DNA of 64,000 nucleotides from Rattus norvegicus (GCF_036323735.1 NC_086024.1:70734924-70798923); one strand, 5' to 3'; counted from the stretch's first letter, positions 1-10,959 are shown. Notes: a model not told the origin generated them from the sequence alone. Numbers and translations are program-made.

Positions 1-700
1 AGAATGCATGAGAAAATATATAGAAATCCCTTCCCCTGAAACAGTGAGTATATTCATACAGACCTGCACAGAAAGAACCCATGGTATTGATTCTAGTCGC
101 TATTATTGATGGCAGTTAATACTTGATCCCTCCAAATAGAGGCACTTAATCAGAAAAATGAAGTCTAGTTTACATCTCTGACCATGAAGAAGTGAATAGC
201 ATATAGTAATGAATTCTACATATGTAGGGATAAATTCTAAATACAAGTTACTAGATTTCAACTGGGTAACATGTATAGCTTTATAGAACATTTACACTAT
301 AAAATGTCATTTTACCTCACAATTTATTATTGTGAGGATGCTATAAAAATATTAAAAGGTGTTAGAAGAAATCAATTATTTTTAGAAAACCAACTGATAT
401 AATCAATTGAATTTAAAAATAAGATTTTATCTTATAACTACCATAATTTCTTCTGGTGGAAAATTTTTGAATGACTACCTAACCAGCCTTCCACATCAAG
501 TAATACCAAGTCTCAGTTTACCAACATGAGACAGATTTTACAACACTTCAGAAAGTGGCCTTAACCATGGCCATGATGAATCCTGTTTATTTGTATTTAT
601 ACTTGCTTCTAATGGGTCATCGTTAGAAGTGGATATGACAGGTCACACAGGAGCCTTATTTGATCCAAATTTGAAAACTCTTGGTTATATAGCCAGGTGT
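1..700. other. Unassigned AT-rich interval
   Basis: No repeat family or gene is recognised. Open frames are short, lack similarity to anything I know, and the composition is ordinary AT-rich rodent intergenic DNA. It is the left flank of the L1 insertion at 712. Confidence 0.6.
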
Positions 701-711
701 TAAAAAAGAGT
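701..711. repeat. Target-site duplication, left copy
   Basis: TAAAAAAGAGT at 701-711 recurs exactly at 1761-1771, immediately after the A-rich tail of the intervening L1. Length and A-rich character fit an L1-endonuclease target. Because it is A-rich, the exact edge against the poly(A) tail is ambiguous. Confidence 0.65.
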
Positions 712-904
712 GAATACTCTTGGGCATATACCCACAAGATGCCCCAACATATAAAAAAGACACATGTTCCACTATGCTCATCGCAGCCTTATTTATAATA
801 GCCAGAAGCTGAAAAGAACCCAGATGCCCTTCAACAGTGGAATGGATACAGAAAATGTGGTACATCTACACAATGGAATATTACTCAGCTATCAAAAACA
901 ATGA
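712..904 (+). pseudogene. L1 ORF2 C-terminal remnant
   Basis: The frame beginning LGIYP reads the conserved C-terminal tail of L1 ORF2p. A TGA replaces a Trp codon after the residues IIARS (CTGAAA where the family has CTGGAAA), so even this tail is broken. The family stop codon, in the context CAATGA, lies at 902-904. It has no start codon or catalytic domain and cannot encode a working protein. Confidence 0.8.
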
Positions 905-1766
905 CTTTATGAAATTCGTAGGCAAATGGTTGGAACTGGAAAATATCATCCTAAGTGAGGAAACCCAATCACAGAAAAACACACATGGTATGCACTCATT
1001 GATAAGTGGCTATTAGCCCAAATGCTTGAATTACCCTAGATACCTAGAACAAATGAAACTCAAGACAGATGATCAAAATGTGAATGCTTCACTCCTTCTT
1101 TAAAAGGGGAATAAGAATACCCGTGGCAGGGAATAGAGAGACAAAGATTAAAACAGAGACAGAAGAAACACCCATTCAGAGCCTGCCCCACATGTGACCC
1201 ACACATATACAGCCATCCAATTAGACAAGATAGATGAAGCAAAGAAGTGCAGGCCGACAGGAGCCGGATTTAGATCGCTCCTGAGAGACACAGCCAGAAT
1301 ACAGCAAATACAGAGGCGAATGCCAGTAGCAAAGCACTGAACTGAGAATAGGACCCCCTTTGAAGGAATCAGAGAACGAACTGGAAGAGCTTGAAGGGGC
1401 TCGAGACCCCATATGTACAACAATGCCAAGCAACCAGAGCTTCCAGGGACTAAGCCACTAACTAAAGACTATACATGGACTGACCGTGGACTCTGAACTC
1501 ATAGGTAGCAATGAATATCCTAGTAAGAGCACCAGTGGAAGGGGAAGCCCTGGGTCCTGCTAAGACTGAACCCCCAGTGAACTAGAGTGTTGGATGGAGG
1601 GCTGCAATGGGGGGCGGATAGGGAGGGGAACACCCATAAAGAAGGGGAGGGGGAAGGATTAGGGGGATGTTTGCCCGGAAACCGGGAGAGGGAATAACAC
1701 TCGAAATGTATATAAGAAATATTCAAGTTAATAAAAAAAATAAAAAAATAAAAATAAAAATAAAAA
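712..1766 (+). mobile_element. 5'-truncated L1 (rat-type) 3' end
   Basis: A sense-strand L1 fragment holds the last ~190 bp of ORF2, about 830 bp of 3'UTR and an A-rich tail at ~1732-1766. The 3'UTR carries the purine-rich, G-run tract (about 1597-1680) typical of murid L1. The element is flanked by an 11 bp direct repeat, so it looks like one ordinary target-primed, 5'-truncated insertion. It closely matches, in reverse complement, the 3' kilobase of the L1 starting at 2036, so both belong to the same or sister subfamilies and are fairly young. Confidence 0.93.
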
Positions 1767-1771
1767 AGAGT
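1761..1771. repeat. Target-site duplication, right copy
   Basis: Exact second copy of TAAAAAAGAGT following the poly(A) tail of the L1 at 712-1766. Confidence 0.65.
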
Positions 1772-2035
1772 TAATATTGGAGATATGGTTTAACATGGAA
1801 TATGTCAGGTAATACTTGTCTCACTCTATTTGAAGACCTGTCATGGTGTGGTTTTCACCTGTGTTACAGTCTAGATTTTTTTTCCTGCCTGGAAGAGATC
1901 TTACATAGCCACCATCTTGTCGACTACACAGAAACATCTCAGCATATTCCAAGTTAATAGATATCCAAGAGTGTCAAATTCTATGATTCTATCAAGTAAG
2001 ACTCCTCTGTGATTATTCAGACTGACTTCTTTTTT
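1772..2035. other. Unique spacer between opposed L1 copies
   Basis: About 264 bp with no recognised repeat. It would be the loop of the ~1 kb inverted repeat formed by the two flanking L1 3' ends. Confidence 0.6.
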
Positions 2036-2069
2036 TCTTCGAATTCATTTTTTTTAATTTTTTTTATTA

Positions 2070-2882
2070 ACTTGAGTATTTCTTATTTACATTTCGAATG
2101 TTATTCCCTTTCCCGGTTTCCGGGCCAACATCCCCCTAATCCCTCCCCCTCCCCTTCTTTATGGCTGTTCCCCTCCCCATCCTCCCCCCATTGCCGCCCT
2201 CGCCACAACAATCACATTCAGTTTTAGCAGGACCCAGGGCTACCCCTTACACTGATTATCTTACTAGGATATCCAATGCTATCTATGAGGTCAGAGTCCA
2301 GGGTCAGTCCATGTATAGTCTTTAGTTAGTGGCTTAGTCCCTGGAAGCTCTAGTTGCTTGTCATTGTTGTTCATATGGGGTCTCGAGCCCCTTCAAGCTC
2401 TTCCAGTTCTTTCTCTGATTCCTTCAGTGGGGGTCCTATTCTCAGTGCAGTGGTTTGCTGCTGGCATTCCCCTCTGTATTTGTTGTATTCTTGCTGTGTC
2501 TCTCAGGAGAGATCTACATGTGGTTCCTGTCTGCCTGCACTTCTTTGCTTCATCCATCTTGTCTAATTGGATGGCTGTATATGTATGGGCCACATGTGGG
2601 GCAGGCTGTGAATGGGTGTTCCTTCTTTCTCTGTTTTAATCTTCGCCTCTCTATTCCCTGCCAAGGGTATTCTTGTTCCCCTTTAAAAGAAGGAGTGAAG
2701 CATTCACATTTTGATCATCCGTCTTGAGTTTCACTTGTTCTAGGCATCTAGGGTAATTCAAGCATTTGGGCTAATAGCCACTTATCAATGAGTACATACC
2801 ATGTGTGTTTCTCTGTGATTGGGTTACCTCACTCAGGATGATATTTTCCATTTCCAACCATTTGCCTACGAATTTCATAAAG
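2070..2882 (-). other. L1 3'UTR with polypyrimidine/G-run tract
   Basis: The + strand shows the C-rich complement (runs of CCCC/CCCT around 2130-2200) of the murid L1 3'UTR purine tract; the - strand therefore carries clustered G-runs able in principle to form a G-quadruplex. This stretch is the reverse complement of 905-1735. Confidence 0.85.
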
Positions 2883-5800
2883 TCATTGTTTTTCATAGCT
2901 GAGTAATATTCCATTGTAGATGTACCACATTTTCTGTATCCATTCCACTGTTAAAGGGCATCTGGTTTCTTTCCAGCTTCTGGATTTTATAAATAAGGCT
3001 GCTATGAACATAGTGGAGCACATGTCTTTTTTATATGTTGGGGCATCTTTTGGGTATATGCCCAAGAGAGGTATAGGTTGATCCTCAGGCAGTTCAATGT
3101 CCAATTTTCTGAGGAACCTCCAGACTGATTTCCAGAATGGTTGTACCAGTCTGCAATCCCACCAACAGTGGAGGAGTGTTGCTGTTTCTCCACATCTTCG
3201 CCAGCATTTGCTGTCCCCTGTGTTTTTGATCTTAGCAATTCTCACTGGTGTTAGGTGAAATCTCAGGGTTGTTTTGATTTGCATTTCCCTCATGACTAAA
3301 GATTTTGAACAGTTCTTTAGGTATTTCTCAGCCATTCAGCATTCCTCAGCTGTGAATTCTTTGGTTAGCTCTGAACCCCATTTTTAATAGGGTTATTTGT
3401 CTCCCTGCGGTCTAACGTCTTGAGTTCTTTGTATATTTTGGATATAAGGCCTCTATCTGTTGTAGGATTGGTAAAGGTCTTTTCCCAATCTGTTGGTTGC
3501 CTTTTCGTCCTAACCACAGTGTCCTTTGCCTTACAGAAGCTTTGCAGTTTTATGAGATCCCATTTGTTGATTCTTGATCTTAAGCATAAGCCATTGGTGT
3601 TTTGTTCAGGAAATTTTTCCAGTGCCCATGTGTTCGAGATGGTGCCCTAGTTTTTTTTTTTTCTATTAGTTTGAGTGTCTGGTTTGATGTGGAGGTCATT
3701 GATCCACTTGGACTTAAGCTTTGTACAGGGTGAGAAGCATGGATCGATCTGTACTCTGCTACATGTTGACCTCCACTTGAACCAGCACCATTTGCTGAAA
3801 ATGCTATCTTTTTTCCACTGAATGGCTTTGGCTCCTTTGCCAAAAATTAGGGGCCCCTAGGTGTGTGGGTTCATTTCTGGGTCTTCAATTCTGTTCCATT
3901 GGTCTATCTGTCTGTCTCTGTTCCAATACCATGCAGTTTTTATCACTATTGCTCTGTAATACTGCTTGAGTTCAGGGATAGTGATTCCCCCTGAAGTCCT
4001 TTTATTGTTGAGGATAGTTTTAACTATCCTGTGTTTTTTGTTATTCCAGATGAATTTGCAAATTGTTCTGTCTAACTTTTTGAAGAAATGGTTTGCTATT
4101 TTGATGGGGATTGCATTGAATCTGTAGATCGCTTTTGGTAAAATGGCCATTTTTACTATATTAATCCTGCCAATCCATGAGCATGGGAGATCTTTCCATC
4201 TTCTGAGGTCTTCTTCAGTTTCTTTCTTCAGAGTCTTGAAGTTCTAATTGTACAGATCTTTTACTTGCTTGGTTAAAGTAACACCGAGGTACATTATATT
4301 ATTTGGGTCTATTATGAAGGGTGTCGTTTCCCTAATTTCTTTCTCGGCTTGTTTTTCTTTTGTGTAGAGGAAGGCTACTGATTTATTTGAGTTAATTTTA
4401 TACCCAGCCACTTTGCTGAAGTTGTCTATCAGCTTTAGTAGTTCTGTGGTGGAACTTTTGGGATCACTTAAATATACTATCATATCATCTGCAAATAGTG
4501 ATATTTTGACTTCTTCTTTTCCGATCTGTATCCCCTTGACCTCCTTTTGTTGTCTGATTGCTCTGGCTAGAACTTCAAGAACTATATAGAATAAGTAGGG
4601 AGAGAGTGGGCAGCCTTGTCTAGTCCCTGATTTTAGTGGGATTGCTTCAAGTTTCTCTCCATTTAGTTTAATGTTAGCAACTGGTTTGCTGTATATGGCT
4701 TTTACTATGTTTAGGTATGGGCCTTGAATTCCTATTCTTTCCAGGACTTTTATCATGAAGGGGTGTTGAATTTTGTCAAATGCTTTCTCAGCATCTAATG
4801 CAATGATCATGTTGCTTTTTTCTTTCAGTTTGTTTATATAATGTATCATGTTGATGGTTTTCCGTATATTAAACCATCCCTGCATGCCTGGGATGAAGCC
4901 TACTTGATCATGGTGGATGATTATTTTGATGTGCTCTTGGATTCGGCTTGCCAGAATTTTATTGAGTATTTTTGCATCGATATTCATAAGGGAAATTGGT
5001 CTGAAGTTCTCTTTCTTTGTTGGGTCTTTGTTTGATTTAGATATAAGAATAATTGTGGCTTCATAGAAGGAATTCGGTAGTGCTCCATCTGTTTCAATTT
5101 TGTGGAATAGTTTGGATAATATTGGTATGAGGTCTTCTATGAAGTTCTGATAGAATTCTGCACTAAACCCGTCTGGACCTGGGCTCTTTTTGGTTGGGAG
5201 ACCTTTAATGACTAGTTCTATTTCCTTAGGAGTTATGGGGTTGTTTAACTGCTTTATCTGTTCCTGATTAACTTCGGTACCTGGTATCTGTCTAGGATGT
5301 TGTCCATTTCCTGAAGATTTTCAAGTTTTGTTGAATATAGGCTTTTATAGTAAGATCTGTTGATTTTTTGAATTTCCTCTGAATCGATAGTTATGTCTCC
5401 CTTTTCATTTCTGATTTTGTTAATTTGGACACACTCTTTGTGTTCTCTCGTTAGTCTGGCTAAGGGTTTATCTATCTTGTTGATTTTCTCAAAGAACCAA
5501 CTTTTGGTTCTATTGTTTCTTTCTATGGTCCTTTTTGTTTCTGCTTGGTTGATTTCAGCTCTGAGTTTGATTATTTCTTGCCTTCTACTCCTCCTGGGTG
5601 TATTTGCTTCTTTTTGTTCTAGAGCTTTTAGGTGTGCTGTCAAGCTGCTGACATATGCTCTTTCCTGTTTATTTCTCCAGGCACTTGGAGCTATGAGTTT
5701 TCCTCTTAGCCCAGCTTTCATTGTGTCCGATAAGTTTGGGTATATTGTACCTTCATTTTCATTAAATTCTAAAAAGTCTTTAATGTCTTTTTTTATTTCT

Positions 5801-6600
5801 TCCCTTACCAGGTTATCGTTGAGGAGAGCATTGTTCAATTTCCACGTATATGTGGGCATTCTTCCCTTATTTTTATTGAAGACCAGTTTTAGGCCTTGGT
5901 GGTCTGATAGCACGTATGGGATTATTTCTATCTTTCTGTACCTGTTGAGGCCCGTTTTTTGACCAATTATATGGTCAATTTTGGAGAAAGTACCATGAGG
6001 AGCTGAGAAGAAGGTATATCCTTTTGCTTTAGGATAGAATGTTCTATAAATATCTGTTAAGTCCATTTGGTTCATGACTTCTCTTAGTCTGTCTACGTCT
6101 CTGTTTAATTTCTGTTTCCATGATCTGTCCACTGATGAGAGTGGGGTGTTGAAATCTCCTACTATTATTGTGTGAGGTGCAATGTGTGTTTTGAGCTTTA
6201 GTAAGGTTTCTTTTATGTATGTAGGTGCCCTTGTATTTGGGGCATAGATATTTAGGATTGAGAGTTCATCTTGGTGGATTTTTCCTTTGAAAAGGAAATA
6301 TGAAGTGTCCTTCCTTATCTTTTTTGATGACTTTTAGTTGAAAATTGATTTTATTTGATATTAGAATGGCTATTCCAGCTTGCTTCTTCTGACCATTTGC
6401 TTGGAAAGTTGTTTTCCAGCCTTTCACTCTGAGGTAGTGTCTGTCTTTGTCTCGGTGTGTTTCCTGTAGGCAGCAGAATACAGGGTCCTCGTTGCGTATC
6501 CAGTTTGTTAATATATGTCTTTTTATTGGGGAGTTGAGACCATTGATGTTGAGAGATGTTAAGAAATAGTGATTATTGCTTCCTGTTATATTGAATATAT
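2883..6600 (-). pseudogene. L1 ORF2 (endonuclease-reverse transcriptase), broken
   Basis: ORF2p nicks target DNA and copies L1 RNA at the nick. Fragments in order: endonuclease N-part in 6607-6266 (LNING with the catalytic Asn, LQETH with the catalytic Glu); GDFN and then SDH in the 6132-5254 stretch (SDH at residues 76-78 of that stretch); reverse transcriptase in 4987-4244 with motif A IALDAEKAFDKI and FADD at 4484-4495; thumb and C-terminal parts at 4150-3857 and 3335-2883, the latter with the Cys-rich C-x3-C-x7-H-x4-C motif. The stop (TGA) is at 2883-2885. Catalytic residues survive, but the open stretches lie in different frames or are separated by stops, so no full-length protein can be made. 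Length (~3.7 kb) is normal for the family. Confidence 0.93.
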
Positions 6601-7442
6601 ATATCAATATATGAATATATTTGGATATGAGGTTATATTTGTGTGCCTTTCTTCTCTTTGTTTTTTTGCCAAGATGATTAGTTTCTTGCTTCTTCTAGGT
6701 TGTACTTTGCCTCCTTATGTTGGGCTTTACCATTTATTATCTTTTGTAGTGCTGGATTTGTAGAAAGATATTTTGAAAATTTGGTTTTGTCATGGAATAT
6801 CTTGCTTTCTCCATCTATGTTAATTGAGAGTTTTGCAGGATACAGTAACCTGGGCTGGCAGTTGTGTTCTCTTGGGGTCTGTATGACATCTGTCCACGAT
6901 CTTCTGGCTTTCATATTTTCTGGTGAAAAGTCTGGTGTGATTCTCATATGTCTGCCTTTATATGTTACTTGACTTTTTCCCTTACTGCTTTTGATATTCT
7001 TTCTTTATTTTGTGCATTTGGTGTTTTGACTATTATGTGACGGGAGGAGGTTCTTTTCTGGTCCAATCTATTTGGAGTCCTGCAGGCTTCTTGTATGCTT
7101 ATGGGTATCTCTTTCTTTGGGTTAGGGAAGTTTTCTTCTATGTTTGTTGAAGATATTTACTCGTCCTTTGAGCTGGGAGTCTTCACTCTCTTCTATACCT
7201 ATTATCCTTAGGTTTGATCTTCTCATTGAGTCCTGGATTTCCTGTATGTTTTGGACTAGTAGCTTTTTCCGCTTTACAATATCTTTGACAGTTGAGTCGA
7301 TAATTTCTATGGAATCTTCTGCTCCAGAGATTTTCTCTTCTATCTCTTGTATTCTGTTGGTGAAGCTTGTATCTACAGCTCCTTGTCTCTTCTTTTGGTT
7401 TTCTATATCCAGGGTTGTTTCCATGTGTTCTTTCTTGATTGC

Positions 7443-7458
7443 TTCTATTTCCATTTTT
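7443..7458. repeat. Target-site duplication of the ID at 7459
   Basis: TTCTATTTCCATTTTT at 7443-7458 is repeated at 7557-7572, bracketing the ID element inside L1 ORF1. The 16 bp exact match indicates a recent insertion. Confidence 0.9.
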
Positions 7459-7556
7459 TTTTTTTTTTTGGTTCTTTTTTTTCGGAGCTGGGGACCGAAC
7501 CCCGGGCCTTGCGCTTCCTAGGTAAGCACTCTACCACTGAGCTAAATCCCCAGCCC
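7459..7556 (-). mobile_element. ID SINE, complete
   Basis: On the - strand the element starts with the GGGCTGGGGATTTAGCTCAG head, contains the tRNA-like A-box and B-box (GGTTCGGTCCC), and ends with an A-rich tail broken by a few non-A bases, seen here as T-runs at 7459-7482. The 16 bp duplication and its position within a rat L1 show it is younger than that L1. ID elements are transcribed by RNA polymerase III and mobilised by L1 proteins. Confidence 0.95.
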
Positions 7557-7572
7557 TTCTATTTCCATTTTT
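7557..7572. repeat. Target-site duplication of the ID, second copy
   Basis: Exact repeat of 7443-7458. Confidence 0.9.
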
Positions 7573-7864
7573 AATTCCTTCACTGTGTAATTGTGTTTTC
7601 CTGGAATTCTTTCAGGGATTTTTGTGATTCGTCTTTGTAGGCTTCTACTTGTTTATTTATGTTTTCCTGTGTTTCTCTAAGGGAGTTCTTCATGTCTTTC
7701 TTGAAGTCCTCCAGCATCATGATCAAATATGATTTTGAAACTAGGTCTTGATTTTCTGGTGTGTTTGGATATTCAGTGTTTGCTTTGGTGGGAGAATTGG
7801 GCTCCGATGATGCCATATAGTCTTGGTTTCTGTTGCTTGGATTCCTGCGTTTGCCTCTCGCCAT

Positions 7865-8322
7865 CAGATTATTTCTTGTGTTACTTTGTTCTTCTATTTC
7901 TGACACTGGCTAGACTGTCCTATAAGCCTGTGTGTCAGGGGTGCTTTAGACCTGTTTTCCTGTTTTCTTTCAGCCAGTTATGGGAACAGAGTGTTCTGCT
8001 TTTGGTAGTGTAGTTTTTCCTATCTACAGGTCTTCAGCTGTTCCTGTGGGCCTGTGTCCTGAGTTCACCAGGCAGGTCGCTTGGAGTAGGAAGGTTTGTT
8101 TTACCTTTGGTCCTGAGGCTCAAGTTTGCTCCTGGGGTGTTGCTTAGGAGCTCTCCCTGGCGGCAGCAACCAGGAAGATCTGCGCCGCCCTTTCAGGGAG
8201 CTTCCCTGCACCAGGATTCCAGATGATGTTTGGTGTTTTCCTCTGGAGTCAGAGATGTGTGCAGAGTGCAGTCTCTTCTGGTTTCCCAGGCGTGTCTGCC
8301 TCTCTGAAGGTTTAGCTCTCCC
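7865..8322 (-). promoter_or_regulatory. L1 5'UTR, partial first monomer
   Basis: About 460 bp upstream of ORF1, alignable by eye with 55475-55810 and with the upstream part of the 38.3 kb copy. In murid L1 this region carries the internal RNA polymerase II promoter within repeated monomers. Homology stops at ~8322, before a complete monomer, so promoter function is doubtful. Confidence 0.7.
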
Positions 8323-9479
8323 TAGATGACCCAGCAGAAGACTACTATAGATCATTTACTATGGGAAGAAGGGTCATACTATGGGAAGATTGTCTCAATT
8401 CTAATATTATACGATTTCTCTTCTATAATTCTCAGTTATAGAGCATATAACCATTTTCATATAAACATTTCAGTGTCTCTTTCAGGGAGAATTTACTGTC
8501 ACACAGGAAGTCAAAGAATATATCTTTCTACACTGGTAGTCTTTAGATCAGCAAATATCAATTTTATTATTCCTTCAATATAGAGAACAATTACAATGGA
8601 CCATGTGAAATATTTAGTCATTGTATAATCTTATATTTTAGTATCCATGGACTTAGATCCTTTCAAGATGAACTTGTTGTTTTCTGAGACTTGTGGTAGC
8701 TTATTTACCTATATTTAGTAGTCGGAGGTACAGAAGGCATAAAAAATTATGATTTTATAAGTGCAGGACAGACAGACTTGGACACAGTATATTTCTAGGC
8801 CAAGCACAAGTTCCAGTTTTTAGCAATGACTGGGACACATAAGAACATATGTTCTGAGGGAGATCTAGAATTGTTGTATAGTTTCTACAATAAGCAACTG
8901 AAGCATTTTTCATTGCCATGAAATATATGCTAGAAAATCTTACCACTTGATAGGGTATCACAGTAAAGTGAATTTCAATAGAAAAATAAAATAATGTCAT
9001 TGTTATATAATAGTAGTTAGTTTCTTTAAAATGATTTTATTTCTCAGCTACCAAATTCTTATATATTCAGAATTAGGCACTTAACATATTAATATAGTTG
9101 TCTAATGGCGACTTTTTTCTCGAGTATTTCTATAACTGTAAAAATGAGTTAAAGGAGTAGTGAATTATTAATGTCCCAAAATATTTTGAATCTTATTGCC
9201 ACAAAAAATATAAGGAAAACCAAGTTTCACCTTGTTTTCCTTCTTCAGAAAAGCCCTCTGCAATTACATATACTATCCCCAAAGTAAATATTATGCAAGA
9301 CAGGTGGTTCTTTACAGGAAAGTGATAACATTTATTCAGATTATAAAAATGGGAGACTTACATTTCAATGATCATTATCTCTAATTTTATCAACTCTATT
9401 TCTTCACCTTCAGAAAAATGCTGGAATAAATACCCAATATTTTAGAACAGTTGTCACTGCAATTATTTTTATGTATTTA
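8323..9479. other. Unassigned AT-rich interval
   Basis: No repeat, RNA gene or convincing ORF is recognised. Short A/T runs only. The stretch near 9100-9450 is especially AT-rich. Confidence 0.55.
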
Positions 9480-10185
9480 TTTTAATAATTTATAAAAATA
9501 TTATTTTTCATTTATTTATTCATTTTCCATTCCAATCACAACCCCTCCCTCCTATCCTCCTAGTCATAACTTCCTACCCACTTCTTCCCTTCCCCCTCTT
9601 CTTCTCCTCAGAGAAGGGGACACCCATCCAACCAGCCCTAGCACATCATTTCTCATAAGGTATAAGCATTTCTGCTTCCACTGAGGCCATACAAAGCAGA
9701 CCAACTAGGGGAAAGAGATCCGAAGTCAGGTACCAATAGTTGAGGGTCCCACATGAAAACGAAGTTGCACATTTTACACCTGTGTGTAGGGGGTCAAGGT
9801 GTATAGCCCATGCATACTCTCTAACTGGTGGTTCTGTTTCAAGCCCCAATGGGCCCAGAATTTTTGGCTGTGTAGTTAGGTTTTCCTGTGGTTTTATTGA
9901 TCCCTCCTTATCCCTCAATCCTCCCCCTGACTCTTCCACAAGAATCCCAAAGCTCTGCTTAATGTTTCGCTGTGGTTTACTGCATCTCATTTTCTCAGCA
10001 GCTAGATGAAGCCCATCAGATGATAGTTGTGCTCAGTTCTTGTGCACAATCATAGTATCACTATTGGTATTAAGTGGTATTAAGCTATCCCATGGCATGA
10101 ATCTCAAGTTGGGCCAGTCATTTGTTGGCCTTTCTATCAATTTCTGTTCCATTTTTATCCCTGTACATTGTGTAGGCATGACTAA
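9480..10185 (-). mobile_element. Lx-type L1 3'UTR (one half of an inverted copy)
   Basis: The + strand shows the C-rich block (9540-9620) followed by sequence typical of the antisense of older murid L1 (Lx-like) 3'UTRs, preceded by AT-rich sequence at 9470-9520 where the tail is expected. It abuts, head to head, an L1 ORF2 end in the opposite orientation at 10190. The family call is by eye; divergence is substantial. Confidence 0.6.
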
Positions 10186-10189
10186 TTTT

Positions 10190-10800
10190 GGTTCAAAGAA
10201 AATTCAAATTAAAATGATTCTGAGATTCCATATTAAACCTGTAATAATTGCTAAGATAAAAACAAAACAAAACAAACAACCACCACCACAACCACCACCA
10301 ACAACAATAACAACTACCACCACAAACAACAACAACAACAAAACTAAACTCAAGTATATGCTGGTGATGATGGGAAGCACTGTGAACTCTCTCCTCCACT
10401 GCTGGTATAAGTTCAAAATTGTACAATTACTTTGGATATTAATCTGATGTTTTGTAGACAATTTGGGATAGGTCTACCTCTAGACCCAGCTATTCCTAGG
10501 CACATATAAAAAGATGCTCCACTGTACCACAAGGACATTTGCTCAACTTCAATCATAAAAGCTTTATTCATAATAGCCAGAAGCTGGAAACATCCCAGAG
10601 TCCCTCAATCTAAAAATGGATAAAGAAAATATGGTTCATTTGTACAATGGAATACTACTCAGCTATTACAAACAAGAACATCATGAAATTTGAAACCAAG
10701 TGGATGGAATAGAAAATATTATCTTGACTGATGTAACTAAGATCCAGAAAGACAAGCATATTGTGTGTTCACTTATAAGAAAAGATAATATTTTAAACAC
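10190..10800 (+). mobile_element. Lx-type L1 ORF2 end, inverted relative to its 3'UTR
   Basis: The + strand reads the degenerate ORF2 C-terminal region: the AGATTCCATATTAAACCTG block, the LLHCW-encoding block near 10390-10410, the GCATATA...AAGATGCTCCA block near 10500 and the CATAATAGCCAGAAGCTGGA block near 10570. It ends around the ORF2 stop. Together with 9480-10185, which is on the other strand, it has the 5'-inverted structure produced by twin priming. No frame is open. Confidence 0.75.
10258..10347 (+). repeat. CAA/CCA-rich low-complexity tract inside L1 ORF2
   Basis: About 90 bp of interspersed AAC, CAA, CCA and CCACCA triplets interrupts the ORF2 fragment shortly after the AAGAT block. 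It is not part of any L1 consensus I know and looks like expansion from an A-rich stretch. Confidence 0.8.
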
Positions 10801-10959
10801 TAAACATTTGTGAATATTAGATTCCTACCTACCTTTTTAAAAATATCCTTAGAACAATAAACTACACTTATCATGAAAGTGCAATTAATTATGGATATGG
10901 AGTAGGAAAATATTCCAGTAAAAATATTTTTAAAAGATTACAATAAAATCTCTATTCAC

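Larger units (their letters stand above)
6678..7864 (-). pseudogene. L1 ORF1 (RNA-binding chaperone), split by an ID SINE
   Basis: ORF1p is the trimeric coiled-coil RNA chaperone of the L1 particle. The start is the ATG at 7864-7862 (MARGKRR context), chosen because the basic N-terminus and the following Ser/Asn-rich segment match other murid copies; an upstream in-frame Met at 7906 is in 5'UTR. The N-terminal part (7864-7580) leads into the coiled coil (7454-7122), and the C-terminal domain ends EEARN with a stop at 6678. An ID element at 7459-7556 interrupts the coiled coil, and there is at least one further frame break between 7122 and 6947. Without the ID and one copy of its duplication the frame would be ~1.07 kb, normal for the family. 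Confidence 0.9.
2036..8322 (-). mobile_element. Near-full-length L1, inactive
   Basis: Read on the - strand this is 5'UTR (8322-7865), ORF1 (7864-6678), ORF2 (~6600-2883), 3'UTR (2882-~2070) and a poly(A) tail seen as T-runs at ~2048-2070. At ~6.3 kb including one ID insertion it approaches full length, but the 5'UTR stops part-way through the first monomer compared with the copy at 55475-56532. Both ORFs are interrupted by frameshifts or stops. I see no convincing target-site duplication: sequence 5' of the T-run does not match sequence after 8322. It probably belongs to a relatively recent rat L1 group, because long stretches of ORF2 remain open. Confidence 0.95.

Noticed and set aside
1148..1429. 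93-codon frames in L1 3'UTRs (also 2358-2639 and 49597-49893)
   Set aside because: The repeated frame is on the antisense strand of the 3'UTR; conservation follows from copy similarity, not from selection that I can demonstrate.
5393..5962. 189-codon + strand frame and similar + strand frames at 7144 and 53589
   Set aside because: They are antisense shadows of L1 ORF1 and ORF2 on the - strand, which show conserved motifs.
2026..8340. Target-site duplication for the near-full-length L1
   Set aside because: Sequence before the T-run (CTTCGAATTCATT) and after 8322 (AGATGACCCAGCAG) do not match; no duplication is claimed.
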